This document shows positions 1 through 10,000 of a stretch of 64,000 nucleotides of DNA, in pieces. The first letter of the stretch is position 1, and the number at the start of each line of letters is the position of its first letter. Position numbers and translations under genes: made by a program. The DNA is from Neckera pumila (Eukaryota > Streptophyta > Bryopsida > Hypnales > Neckeraceae), in assembly GCA_963969595.1 (NCBI GenBank), contig OZ018410.1, positions 31,934,913 through 31,998,912 of the forward strand, read 5' to 3'. The notes beneath the pieces were generated by a model, which was given only the letters and a program-made list of their open reading frames with translations, was not told where the DNA came from and did not search any database.

Positions 1-326
1 AAGCGTTGAGATCACAGCAAGCAACTGCCGAATAAGGTAGCAGATTTCACGGAGGGATAACAAGCAATTTTTTATTTGTTTATTTGAGATTTCGTGCTCA
101 ATTTTTGGATCAAATTGTGTAAGTGTGAGCTTGGTAGAAGGCATGAACAATGTGGTTAGCCGTTGATTCTCAGTATTCAGATGGCGACAATCGATTGAAG
201 TTTACTGGCTTTCAAATGACTTTAGCAAGCTTTTGTATCCGTCGTTCCAGTTTGATGTGTGTGGCGATGGGTCGCAGCAGTATGGTGTTTGACGGGATTT
301 GTTTCTGTTGAATTCTGGGCAACCAG

Positions 327-897
327 CGGAGACGAAGAAGCTGTGGCGGAAGTTTTTTGACAATCCATCGGAATGGTTGGATGTTCGAGCACAGAAGGTT
401 CGCTCCTGAATTCTCTTGAGAATAGTATAATTCCAAGGTCCGACTTGTTTGCCTTTGGTGCAAACATTCCAATGGTCGAGTCTACAGATCTCTCTACATT
501 ACGTCACAGTGAACTCCCAGAAAGCACACTTCTACACATGTTTTAATGCTTAAAGTGATGCAAATGTTATCCTCTTTCTTAGATGTAACGGAGCATGAGA
601 TGGAATTTACAGACCAATTCAAGGCAGCCAGATTGGATTCACTGGGAATCTAAACAAGGTCTCTGGATTGAGAGCGCAACCACCCCAACTTGGGTGAGAG
701 CGAGGTTGGCAGTACTAGCGCCGGTTCAAGCATCACCTGCCAAGAAGAGCCCTGCTGAGGAGAGCCCCGCTGAGAGGATCCCTGATGAGAGAGGAACCCT
801 AAACCAAGACGATGACGAAGTCAGTTCTGAGGATCAGGACCTGCAGGAGTTCGCGACTATTAAGTCAATGTACGTCCTGCCCCTAACACAGCCCTAA
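327..897 (+). CDS. OSB-like organellar single-stranded DNA-binding protein, 3' end only (PDF motif)
   Basis: Two exons can be read: 327-397 and 613-897, joined in phase across an intron that starts GTTCGC and ends TTTACAG. The join gives LWRKFFDNPSEWLDVRAQK followed by TNSRQPDWIHWES, LWIES and TPTWVRARL. This matches the C-terminal PDF motif of plant OSB proteins (W-FF-P-WWDNR ... NP-PDFKHK-TGEALW ... PPWV). OSB proteins bind single-stranded DNA in plastids or mitochondria and restrain recombination. The tail after the motif is acidic and carries SPAKKSPAEESPAER-type repeats, ending at TAG-free stop TAA 895-897. The OB-fold and transit peptide would lie upstream of the window. The left exon boundary at 327 is a guess: an in-frame stop sits about 45 bases upstream, so the exon must begin after it. 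A decayed copy cannot be excluded. Confidence 0.6.
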
Positions 898-1309
898 TTC
901 GAGTGAACAAATTGCTGCATCGTTTCGGATGTTTGTCAATGCAAGTTCAAGGTAGGGACACCCAAAATCGCCACTTTCGGTGCTGTGGATAGTTTCTAGA
1001 CCGGTCAAATATTACGTGTTCCTGTCAGCAAAAGAAAGACGGTTCCAACGCACCAAAGAATGCATCATGTGAATACTATATGCAAAGTTATGCAGGTTCA
1101 AAGGTTTATTGGTAGATGACCTAAAACTGACACTTGAAGAGATGCTTAGGTGGTGTACATCCTTCTTGATTGATATGATCCCACTGTGTAAGATTTAGGG
1201 TGGCGAAGTTGGGTCAGTGGTGCCCCTACCTTCCCAATTTCTTTACGCAGGAGTTCAAACTGCCTTGAGAGGAATTTTATAACGGATTTCTGGGTGGGTT
1301 GGTAGGGAG
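898..1309. other. intergenic spacer between OSB-like gene and PPR gene
   Basis: No convincing coding sequence. It should hold the OSB-like 3' UTR and the PPR promoter and 5' UTR. I see no clear TATA box. Confidence 0.4.
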
Positions 1310-2884
1310 ATGCAGACCAGGACCTCATATGCAGATCAGTCCAATGATACGTCAACAGGAACTTCGTATCCTACGAAACGGCCAACCCACAGGAGAGCTC
1401 ATAGGCCCGTTGTCATTGGTAGCGATGATGATATCAGGGACCTTTGTTTGAACGGGCGACCTCGGAACTCTCTTCACATTTTAGAGCAGCGAGGAATCGA
1501 CCCAAGCGCTTACGCGTACGTGTGCTTGCTGAGGAGGTCCACCAATATGAAGGTCCTCGCAGAAGGGAAGTACGTGCACGCCCACATGGCCAACAGTGAC
1601 TTCATTCCCAGCACCTTTGTGCTCAACGCTCTCCTCAACATGTACATGAAGTGCGGTAGTCTCGTGGATGCTCGTGAAGTGTTCGACCGAATGCGAGAGC
1701 GAGACATGTTCACTTGGACCATGATGTTAACTGGGTATGCCAAGTTGGGGCATCCTGAGGAAGCGTACAAAATTTACGAGCAAATGCACAAGGAGCGTGT
1801 TCCCGTGGACGGAATCACCTTCACTACTATTCTTTCCGTTTGTGCAACTTTGAAGTCGTTGCAGAAAGGCCAGAGGGTGCATCAGGATATGCGAAATGCA
1901 GGAATACGTCCAGATACCATTCTAGGTAACTCACTGATCGACATGTATGTGAAATGTGGCAACGTAGAGAAAGGGCACCAAGTGTTCAAGGAAATGACTG
2001 AGCGTGATGTAGTAACTTGGAATATAATGATAGCTGGCGCAGCTCAAACTGACCAGGCCTTGGAGTTTTTTGAGACAATGCGAGAAGAAGGCCTGCGGCC
2101 AGACAAGGTGACCTACCTGAGTGTTCTCAATGCCTGTTCGTCATTGGAGCAGGCGAGGGCTCTGCATTCTGAAATTGTAAAAGCAGGTTTTGAGGTTGAC
2201 GTGCGCGTGGGGACGGCACTGGTGAACATGTTCTCAAAATGCGGGAGCGTTGAGGATGCACTCCAGGTGTTTGAGAAGTTACCTCAGCGGAATGTAGTTT
2301 CGTGGACGTCAGTGATTGCGGCATTTGCTCTAGTTGGTCAACCTATGAAGGCTTTGGAGTATTATGAGAAAATGCTCAAAGACGGCATATTACCTGACCA
2401 GCGTGCCTATACAACTGTGTTGAATGTGTGTGCAACGCTGGGAGACTTGGAGCGAGGGCAGGAAGTTCATAACCACATGATCAAAAGCGGTATCTCTGTA
2501 GACTTGATCACGGAGAATACCCTGATTGATATGTACTGCAAGTGTGGAAGAGTGGAGGGTGCGCACCGTTTGCTTCAGAACATGAAAAGGAAAGATACGG
2601 TCTCGTACACTGCACTCATAGGAGGCTATGTGCAGGATGGTCAGTTTCAAGAGGCTCTTCATGTCTTCAACGACATGCAACAAGAAGGTTTGTTGCCGAA
2701 CACGATAACGTTCCTTGAGATTCTCAAGGCTTGTACTGGTTTAGGATCTTTAGCTGACTGCCGACGGACTCACGCCAGTATTGTGAAAGCTGGATTGGTT
2801 GAAGATCCGAACATCAAACACGCGCTTGCCATCATGTATGCCAAGTGCGATGCTCAAGAACTTTCCAGAGCTAGTGCTACTTGA
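1310..2884 (+). CDS. PLS-class pentatricopeptide repeat protein, no E/DYW extension
   Basis: Single exon, 524 codons. After an unconserved N-terminus of about 35 residues, tandem PLS-type PPR motifs fill residues 37-515. Signatures recur: NALLNMYMKCGSLVDAREVF (about 106-125), NSLIDMYVKCGNVEKG, TALVNMFSKCGSVEDA, NTLIDMYCKCGRVEGA, and VVTWN/VVSWT at S-motif ends. Such proteins bind organellar RNA one base per motif and act in editing, splicing or stability in plastids or mitochondria. The motif block around residues 246-290 is short by several residues in two places (IAGAAQTDQALEFF, NACSSLEQARALH). The reading frame stops inside a degenerate L motif (MYAKCDAQELSRASAT) without E, E+ or DYW domains, so this protein either needs a partner for editing or is a truncated, possibly failing, copy. 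No obvious transit peptide was confirmed. The ATG at 1310 is the first in a frame open to the repeats. Confidence 0.85.
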   Translation: MQTRTSYADQSNDTSTGTSYPTKRPTHRRAHRPVVIGSDDDIRDLCLNGRPRNSLHILEQRGIDPSAYAYVCLLRRSTNMKVLAEGKYVHAHMANSDFIPSTFVLNALLNMYMKCGSLVDAREVFDRMRERDMFTWTMMLTGYAKLGHPEEAYKIYEQMHKERVPVDGITFTTILSVCATLKSLQKGQRVHQDMRNAGIRPDTILGNSLIDMYVKCGNVEKGHQVFKEMTERDVVTWNIMIAGAAQTDQALEFFETMREEGLRPDKVTYLSVLNACSSLEQARALHSEIVKAGFEVDVRVGTALVNMFSKCGSVEDALQVFEKLPQRNVVSWTSVIAAFALVGQPMKALEYYEKMLKDGILPDQRAYTTVLNVCATLGDLERGQEVHNHMIKSGISVDLITENTLIDMYCKCGRVEGAHRLLQNMKRKDTVSYTALIGGYVQDGQFQEALHVFNDMQQEGLLPNTITFLEILKACTGLGSLADCRRTHASIVKAGLVEDPNIKHALAIMYAKCDAQELSRASAT

Positions 2885-3525
2885 ACATTTGGAAATAGTA
2901 GAGTTGCATGCTTTCAATCGAAGATGCGGAAGAGGACTTGGCTATCAGGTGACTCTTATTACTTGTTCGCTTTTCTGCAAAGGATACCATATCAAGGATA
3001 CTCTTCACTGGATTTTTAAAGCGTACAGTAGGGTGCAATAATAATTGGAATTTTTGTTGTGGGGGCTTCCCTGTTCATGAAAAGGCACTCTGATCAGCTG
3101 AATCTAGCTCCCTCGATTTGACCGAACTATTTGCGATTGCAATTTGTCAAGTCATCAGTGGCCATTAATCCCCACCAATCAATCATGGAAAATTATCACA
3201 AATTAGAGAATGTGATTTAGAAAAATGTGTTGTCACAAATTTTGAAATGGATCTTCAAAATTCGTTGAGCTCCTTGAGCCACTTGTGATGCTTCTATGGC
3301 AATTGTTCATTTCACTCCATAGTGCTTAAAGGTTTGAAGAGTAGAACATCAAATTTCATTGCATTATAGTGAGCAACATTATGAGAAAGTTAGCTCGCAT
3401 TGAAGAGAATTGTTGTTGACCTTGTAGGACTTTGACTACTCCTTTTGTTGTTCTAAGATCAATTGACAGACTCTTGAGAAGTTAAATTGAACACCATGAC
3501 ATAGAATATTGTATACTAAAGAAAA
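2885..3525. other. PPR 3' flank and left flank of Tc1 remnant
   Basis: AT-rich DNA with no gene. A GT at 2948 after GGCTATCAG could be a splice donor in an alternative PPR transcript, but no PPR-like continuation is visible downstream. Confidence 0.3.
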
Positions 3526-4400
3526 GAGTTGTATTGTGGAGATGCATGAAGATGGGATGAAATGCAAGGACATTGGAATAGTCTTGTATGTTCCATGCTT
3601 GTCCATGTCCACTGTTTTGACAAATTGGAAGGTCCATGGAAGTATAGAGTCCTTGAAAAATCAATGTGGTAGGCATTGAAAAATGTCAAATCATGGTGCA
3701 AGCATATTGTTGCATTTTGTTATACACAATAGAAGCCAACTACTATTGAAAATATCAAGCTACTTGAACGTATGTCATAATACAATACAATCATATTTAC
3801 GTTGCTTTTGAAATCAGAAATTGAAAGAGCCTTATCTTATTGACAAGCATAAAGTTTATAGGCTTACATTTACCCAAACTCATAAAAGTTGGAATTTTGA
3901 AGAATGGTGCAATGTGATCTGGTCAAACAAGTCATCATTTGAAATAAGTAAAATTAGAATGTAGCAAAAATCAGATGAAAGATATATTTGGGATTGTATA
4001 CAACCATCTTCCAAGTATAGTTGTACTTTAGTGATGGTTTGGGTTGCATTTATTGGCTTTAATAAAGGCCCTCTTGTTATCATACCTCTAGACATAAAGA
4101 CAACAAGTGATTTTGTGATTCTTACTTATGAGTGAGCATTAAGCAAGTTTTATTTTTTGCATGATCACCTTGGCCAATTGACACTTGTAGAAGATGGTGC
4201 TCCAATCGACCACAATTTACTTGCATAGCAATGGAGACAAGCTCATAGTGTGAAAAAACTAATTTGCTCCACAAACTCTTCAGACTTTAACCCTATAGAG
4301 AATGTATAGAAGATTGTCAAAGATTTGTTGCGGCATCGTTGTAGACCAAAAAAGGAGAAAATGGTGCAAACTATTCAATTAGTATAGGATACAGTGTCTC
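3526..4400 (+). pseudogene. Tc1/mariner-type transposase remnant with DD34E spacing
   Basis: One forward frame, broken by several stops, carries both halves of a Tc1-like transposase. At 3533-3680 it reads IVEMHEDGMKCKDIG and then STVLTNWKVHGSIESLK, the helix-turn-helix N-terminus with its GRP-like hinge (CGRH). From about 3860 it reads WNFEEWCNVIWSNKSSF (first catalytic Asp replaced by Asn), VMVWVAFIGFNKGPL, LVEDGAPIDH and SDFNPIENV. The second acidic residue (GAT 4193-4195) and the Glu of NPIE (GAG 4298-4300) are 105 nt apart, which leaves exactly 34 residues between them, the Tc1 DD34E spacing. In-frame stops occur near 3679, 3960, 4123, 4224 and 4307. Terminal inverted repeats were not located. 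Plant mariner-like elements are normally DD39D, so this copy is unusual. Confidence 0.75.
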
Positions 4401-4769
4401 CAGAATAACTCCATACCTTCATTAGAAATAAGCTACACTGAATGCAAGCAATTATTAACCAAAAGGTGGCAGTACTAGATGATGGACACTATGTTATGTT
4501 TTTATTATTATAATTATTGTACGACACTATAATTTCGTAATATAAAGTATAAACTTATTATATTGTAAATTAGAATCTAGCATCTTTCCAACACACTTAC
4601 ATTTATACTTTACAACTTGTGAATCGATGAATTTTTGAGCCTACAAGAGCTTCTCAAAGTTCATAGTTTTTGTTTTGATTCACCTTGGGAGAAAAAAATT
4701 TGAATTATCTTTTGACCCTAGAGTACATGCATAGGTGGAGTTAACCCTACAACGACATTGTGGATACTA

Positions 4770-5075
4770 ATTAGTGAAAAAAATTGCATTGAACTTGTCA
4801 AAATTGTGTTGTACTCAACAGGAAAGTATGGAATTGCTTTTGTTAAGTTCTCTTTTGTAACGTAAAATTTTGCATTCTAACACAAAATTCTACGTTTTCC
4901 TTGTCAAATTTTGTATTGAAACTTTAGAATGCAAAATTTTGAGTTACAAAGGGAGAATTCAACAAAACCAATTCCATACTTTTTGGTTGAGTACAGCGCA
5001 GTTTTTTCAAGTAAAATACAGATTTGACAAATAAAATGCAATTTTTGACAAGTAAAATGCAGTTTTCTTCTAGTG
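4770..5075. mobile_element. foldback MITE with CACTAGAAGAAA-type end
   Basis: The two halves are imperfect inverted copies of each other over about 120 bases. The left arm contains AGTATGGAATTGCTTTTGTT and the right arm contains its complement. The right end, TTTCTTCTAGTG (complement CACTAGAAGAAA), matches the end at 6280 and resembles CACTA-superfamily termini. The left end is eroded, so no target duplication can be read. No coding capacity. Confidence 0.65.
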
Positions 5076-5340
5076 TTGTAAGAATTGATGGATGACATCA
5101 AGTCATTCTATGTAAGACAACAGTGCTGATGTTTGTCCGTGGAATTTTGTGTGTAAAGGGGAGGACTTGTACAATAGTTTGACCTCCAATGAATACATTT
5201 GGATTTTTTTAAGCAAATGATTTACACTTTATTAAGAAGAATGATTTCCTCGATGACCAGACCGTCCTTTTATGATTAAACCCAAAATGTATGGATGGTG
5301 AATGTTTGCATTCCATTTTGATGCTATTAATTGAGCGAAA

Positions 5341-5408
5341 GCCTTGAGCTTGAAGCTTTCAAGGAGTATGTGTTAGTTTATGTTCCTTGAAAGCTTCAAG
5401 CTCAAGGC
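5341..5408. repeat. perfect 25-bp inverted repeat with 18-nt loop
   Basis: Arms 5341-5365 and 5384-5408 are exact reverse complements (arm begins GCCTTGAGCTTGAAGC). Pairing stops at both outer ends. It could form a short RNA hairpin if transcribed, but it is shorter and more perfect than a typical plant microRNA precursor. Confidence 0.85.
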
Positions 5409-5518
5409 ATTACAGGAGTAAGGGCAAGGACATTGAAGGAATCCCATGAATTATTAAGATTTTCAGAGTTGACTATACTATTTTTAGCTCAAATGCAAAG
5501 TATTGAAATCAGGGATCT

Positions 5519-6315
5519 AAAGTTGATAAGTTGGAAACACCTAAAACTGTCAAAATAAGCAGATTGCAGTTAGTTGGAGGCACCTACATGTAATTAAATG
5601 TAATTTTTATAGATTTTCAAAGTGAAAGCTTTGTAAGCCACTAAAACCGTCATATAGCTAGATTTAAAACCAAAATCTAGAAAAATTAGCAATCAATCAA
5701 TCACAATTAAATATAGGAATAATTTAATGACACTTTTGAGGAACACTTTAGTGAAAGTCTAATATGCAAGAGTGGATACATCCACGAGGTGAAAACACCC
5801 ATAATCATCCTTATATCCACTCCTACACAATAGGCTTCCATTAAAGTGTCCCCCCAAAGTATCATTAAATCGTCCCTATACTTAACGGCATTTGGTTGAA
5901 TACTAATTTTTATAAATATGGTTTTAAATCTAGCTACATGATGGATTGAATGGCCTAGGGAGCTTTCACTTTGAAAATTCATAGAAATTGCATGTCATAT
6001 CCAAATTTTTTTTTTTTTTTGAATTCTTGGTTTTCAGCAGATTTTTAACCACTAATACTACAAAAAAAAATTCTAAAATAATGCCTCCAACTATGCAAGT
6101 TGCTTATTTTGGAAATACATTAGAAAAAACCCGCATTGGTCTAAACCAAAAATGTGGGCTAAAATATATTGAGAATGATGTTTCCAACGCAAAATTCTGG
6201 AATTCCAATGTTGGAAACATGGTTCTCAACAAATTTCAGCCCACATTTTTGGTTTAGACCAACGCGGGTTTCTTCTAGTGTTTAGGTGTTTCCATCAAAC
6301 ATCTTTTTTAACAAG
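5519..6315. mobile_element. long inverted-repeat element, right arm interrupted by a MITE
   Basis: The left arm (about 5530-5670) holds GGAAACACCTAAA, AAAATAAGCA, GTTGGAGGCA, TTTTCAAAGTGAAAGC and TAGCTAGATTTAAAACCA in that order. The complements of the same blocks run in reverse order from about 5920 to 6300. A 163-bp hairpin element (6118-6280) sits between the complements of the first two blocks, so it entered after the inverted repeat formed. No coding capacity or firm target duplication. Confidence 0.65.
6118..6280. mobile_element. CACTA-type MITE nested in the larger inverted repeat
   Basis: Almost the whole element is a hairpin. Arms of about 70 bases share ACCCGC(A/G)TTGGTCTAAACC and the following TGTGGGCT. 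Ends are CATTAGAAAAAACCCGC on the left and, complemented, CACTAGAAGAAACCCGC on the right. The flanking triplets (ATA and TTT) do not match, so the target duplication is lost or the boundary is slightly off. Confidence 0.7.
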
Positions 6316-7048
6316 TTGTTTGACCACCCACAGAATTAATAAACAAGGTGCTAAGCTTGGGGGGTGCACTTCCATTTTATTGGAAGCGTGCAATCAAATG
6401 AAGGGTCATTTTCATTGCCTTGGTCCTAAATTTTAGACAATTTTTGGATGTAAACTAGCATCATTGGAATGGAATTTAGGGTGTTATAAGTAATGAAGGA
6501 TAGGGGATAATACTAATATTTACCTATTTTTTTAATCTAAAGTAGCCTTGCCAAAAAATTCTCCAAAAATCTGAACTTCTAAGGACTAGGATAAAAATTC
6601 CCCCCATGATTTGAACTTTGAAGAACTACTGTAATTAGGAGAAGTATCCCATGGTGGAATACTATGTGCTTTGGAGATATCCAACGGCATTGTCAGTGGA
6701 TGAATATGTGGTCTGAACATGGATGAATTGAGTGGTTACAGTGATGATTTAGCATAGTGGATGATGTTCCGTTGAGTTGAAGGAGACTGTGTTTTCAAAG
6801 AGTTAGGGTTCTGGTCTTGTTTCAACACACCCTTCACAAAGGATTCTGGCTTTGTTTTGTAAATGTTTGAATGTGTTTCACAGAGTGTTGAATGGAACGA
6901 CATAGATTTGGGCATACGTTGTTTACGGGGGCGGTTCATGTAGGACTGCGACTAGGATTTTGTCTGATTTTGAGTAGCTTGTTTGTGTGAGGTTGTTTGA
7001 GCTTCATGGTTTGCAAGAAAAACCTTAGGGGATAAGGTAGTAGAAGCT
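6316..7048. other. spacer left of the large element pseudogene
   Basis: Mostly AT-rich without a coding signal. From about 6960 it is probably the 5' flank of the element gene that follows. Its terminal repeat was not found. Confidence 0.3.
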
Positions 7049-10000
7049 TTGGGACTTTACGTATCTGAAGAAAGCATTAGGGTTTCAGATTTCGGGCAAA
7101 AGCTTTGGGTCTTTACGGTTCTCAAGCAAAACCTTAGGGTTCTGTATTCCGGCGTAGCAAAGCTCTGGGGTATTAGGGTTGAGCGCAGTAGTTGGATTTG
7201 GAGTACAGACGGCTTGCAATATGCCCGACAAGGTAACATTGTGGACGTTGGAGGAAGAGGCAACAATCCAGAGTACTTCAGCAAGGTTGACATTGGTGGA
7301 GCTTCGACATTGAAGGCATTGCGATTCACGTTGGAATCGAACGACATCTTGGAGTGGGCGTTCGATTTTTGGGATGCCGAAGACAAACAACGTGTGAGGA
7401 AAAGGTTGGAGCTCCTGAACGGGTTCAATAAGGAAGTACATGTGATTCAGATCGAAGAAGTAGAAAGTGAAGCAAACAAGCGCCGTCGAATTCAACATGG
7501 ATCCTTCCTTGTAAGTACTGCAAAGGTCACTGCAGAGGTCACTCATGTCGTGGAAGAAGAAATACAGCTTATTGAAGTTGAAGCACAGGATCCAATAGTT
7601 CCCCCACTCGGATCATCTAGAGTGAGTGGCACTGTAGACTCTAGCGAGGTTGACAATAATCCTCTAAAATCTGTGCTGTTACCAAATGAGGTAATGGACC
7701 GTTATCTAGAAAGAGCAATGAAAATGAGGGTGGAGTTGCAACGGGTGGCGATGGATGACCATGACTGGAGGTTAAAAACATTTGACCTCAATGGCGCTGG
7801 CATTGTCAAGCTCTGGTGTGCAGAGTGCAAGAAGGACTACGGTGCTAGTAGCAAGGACCACACCAAATCCCAATTTGACAACTTCTTCAACAATTTCTGG
7901 CGATCTCATATCGTGAGCACGGCGCATGTCAGGAACTATTGTACTGCGAAGAATGTGGATTTTGACGACCACCCGCAGGCTGAGGCTAGAAATGGAAGGC
8001 CAATTACAGTAACGCCTGAAGACCTCAAGAAATTGATTGCAAAGGGGATTCAGATCATGAAAGGGATAAATGCGACTCTTCCGGAGGGGCAAAAAAAATT
8101 CTTAGTGTTGGGGAATATAGCAACTAAGGATACAAGATGCTACTGGTTCAAAGTTAAGTATCCATACTATAGGGAGCTGATTGTTCTTTGTCCACCGAAG
8201 AAGACGCTGGAGGTGAATCTCCGGAATCATTAGAATGGCTTCAAACACCAAAAAGCGGTCAAGAATGCAGAGCAAGCTGCAAGGGAACTAGCTAGGACGG
8301 GTCGATCTGGGCACCCAAGCATGTCCAATGCCACCAGTTTGAATTCCACTCGGTGTGACTTGCGTTCGTGGTTTAGGGCAAGTTCATCACTCGGTTTGGA
8401 AGGTATGTCTCAAACTAGAAATCACAGTTTTCTTGGTAGTCTGGTCTGCTATGGGTTCAGAGGTCCAAGTGTTCAATATGGCAGTAATTCTTATCTTGTC
8501 AATGGTTTGCTAGATGATCCCCATTGTGGTGTTTCATGGTATACGGAACCGCATCTAAATGCTATTGTAGATGTTCAAGGAAATGCAGTGACAGTGAGAG
8601 GTGCATTTCGCCATAAAAAATGTAATTGCCTCTCACTGTCTACTGAGCCATTCCCGAATTTGACTTGCCCTGCCTGTGCAACTATACCACTTGAAAACAA
8701 TTTTAGAATGTGAGTTAGGAGAGAGGACACGGCACTGGTCAAAAAGGGGCACCACAGTAGTGCAATAGGGATCCGATTAGGTTATTTAGCTGCAATAGAA
8801 GCATCAAAACACAATAGAAATCTTTCTAAAAAATTCTGATTGGAGACTCTACACTACTAGGATGCTAGAACATGGATCGTGTAGTTATAAACAAAAAGGC
8901 CAACTATGCATGAAAGTGCCATGAATGCCCCCTCAGACAATAACCTTATAAAATTTTGTAACAATATTATCAGTGCACATAGAATAGATGCATTTGGAGG
9001 GAAGGAGCGACTATGGGACTTCTTGCAAGATGTGGCAGCTAACCTTAACAGGAAGGATTCAGGGAATCGCTATAGTGAAAACACAAAATGCTTTTCACAA
9101 GCAATCGGAGAATCTACAGGGGACGCTGCTTGTGTGATTTATTTTCCCTTAACTTTGCTGGATCTAGTTTTGACTATATTAAAAGGGAAAGCAGAAAAGG
9201 AGTCATGTTTATTTCTGGAGAGCATACTGAAATTTTCAAGTCAACTGCTAGCATTTATGTTGATGCCAAAGTTGCTCATGGCATCTCTGGCCCCATCTCT
9301 ATCATACTTGCTAAGGATGAAACTAAGGTCCGTGGTCAGATTTCTTGGGAGGCCAGATGGGACAGTATGCTGGGCTTTTGCAGGCCAAAAGATAATCATA
9401 GTTGTATTACAGATTATAAGCCCAGTGTTGGGGTGAGTGAGGTCGGTTATAGTAAGATGGTAGACTCATTTAAGGGGGATAAAGTTGGGGGATTTGTAAG
9501 AGTGATTGTTGTAAATCCCTTGTATGAAAAACTGCCACAATTAGTCCTGGTCGCTTGTTGCACTTGCAATTGTTTTTATTCAGCTCGGATTAGAGCATAG
9601 TAGAATAAAATAGATGACTTGTGGGCCAAACATTGGTATACCAGGTGGGTCCTATTCTTGGACATGCAAGTGATGGAGACTCCCGTAGGCGTTAGTTAAT
9701 GCTTGCTGATTTTTGAAGTTTAGAGGAATTCAGGTTAGGTGTGGACTGGGAGGGCTGGGTTTTTATTTCAGCCGTGAATGTTGCTGGAGAAGCCATCGGC
9801 CTGCACGATTAGGACTATATACATAACAATAAAAAGTTGATAAATCTCCTTGATAGCAATGTTAGAACTTTGAGATTAGGTGCCAATATGGCACTTTACC
9901 AATAAATTTGCCAAATTTTCAATCAATTTACAGTAGATTAACACGTAATATTACAAGAGGATTATGACAGGAAGGATCAACAGAATTGGGCAAGTGCTCA

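Noticed and set aside
1510..2683. Several minus-strand open frames opposite the PPR gene
   Set aside because: They mirror the biased codons of the PPR repeats and show no independent family signature.
2799..3041. Continuation of the PPR protein in another frame
   Set aside because: The alternative frame contains no PPR motif residues after the shift.
5341..5408. MicroRNA gene
   Set aside because: The stem is too short and too perfect, and there is no evidence of a mature strand; reported only as a hairpin.
7057..7546. Two overlapping minus-strand open frames of 120-150 codons
   Set aside because: They lie opposite the best coding block of the element protein and have no recognisable domain.
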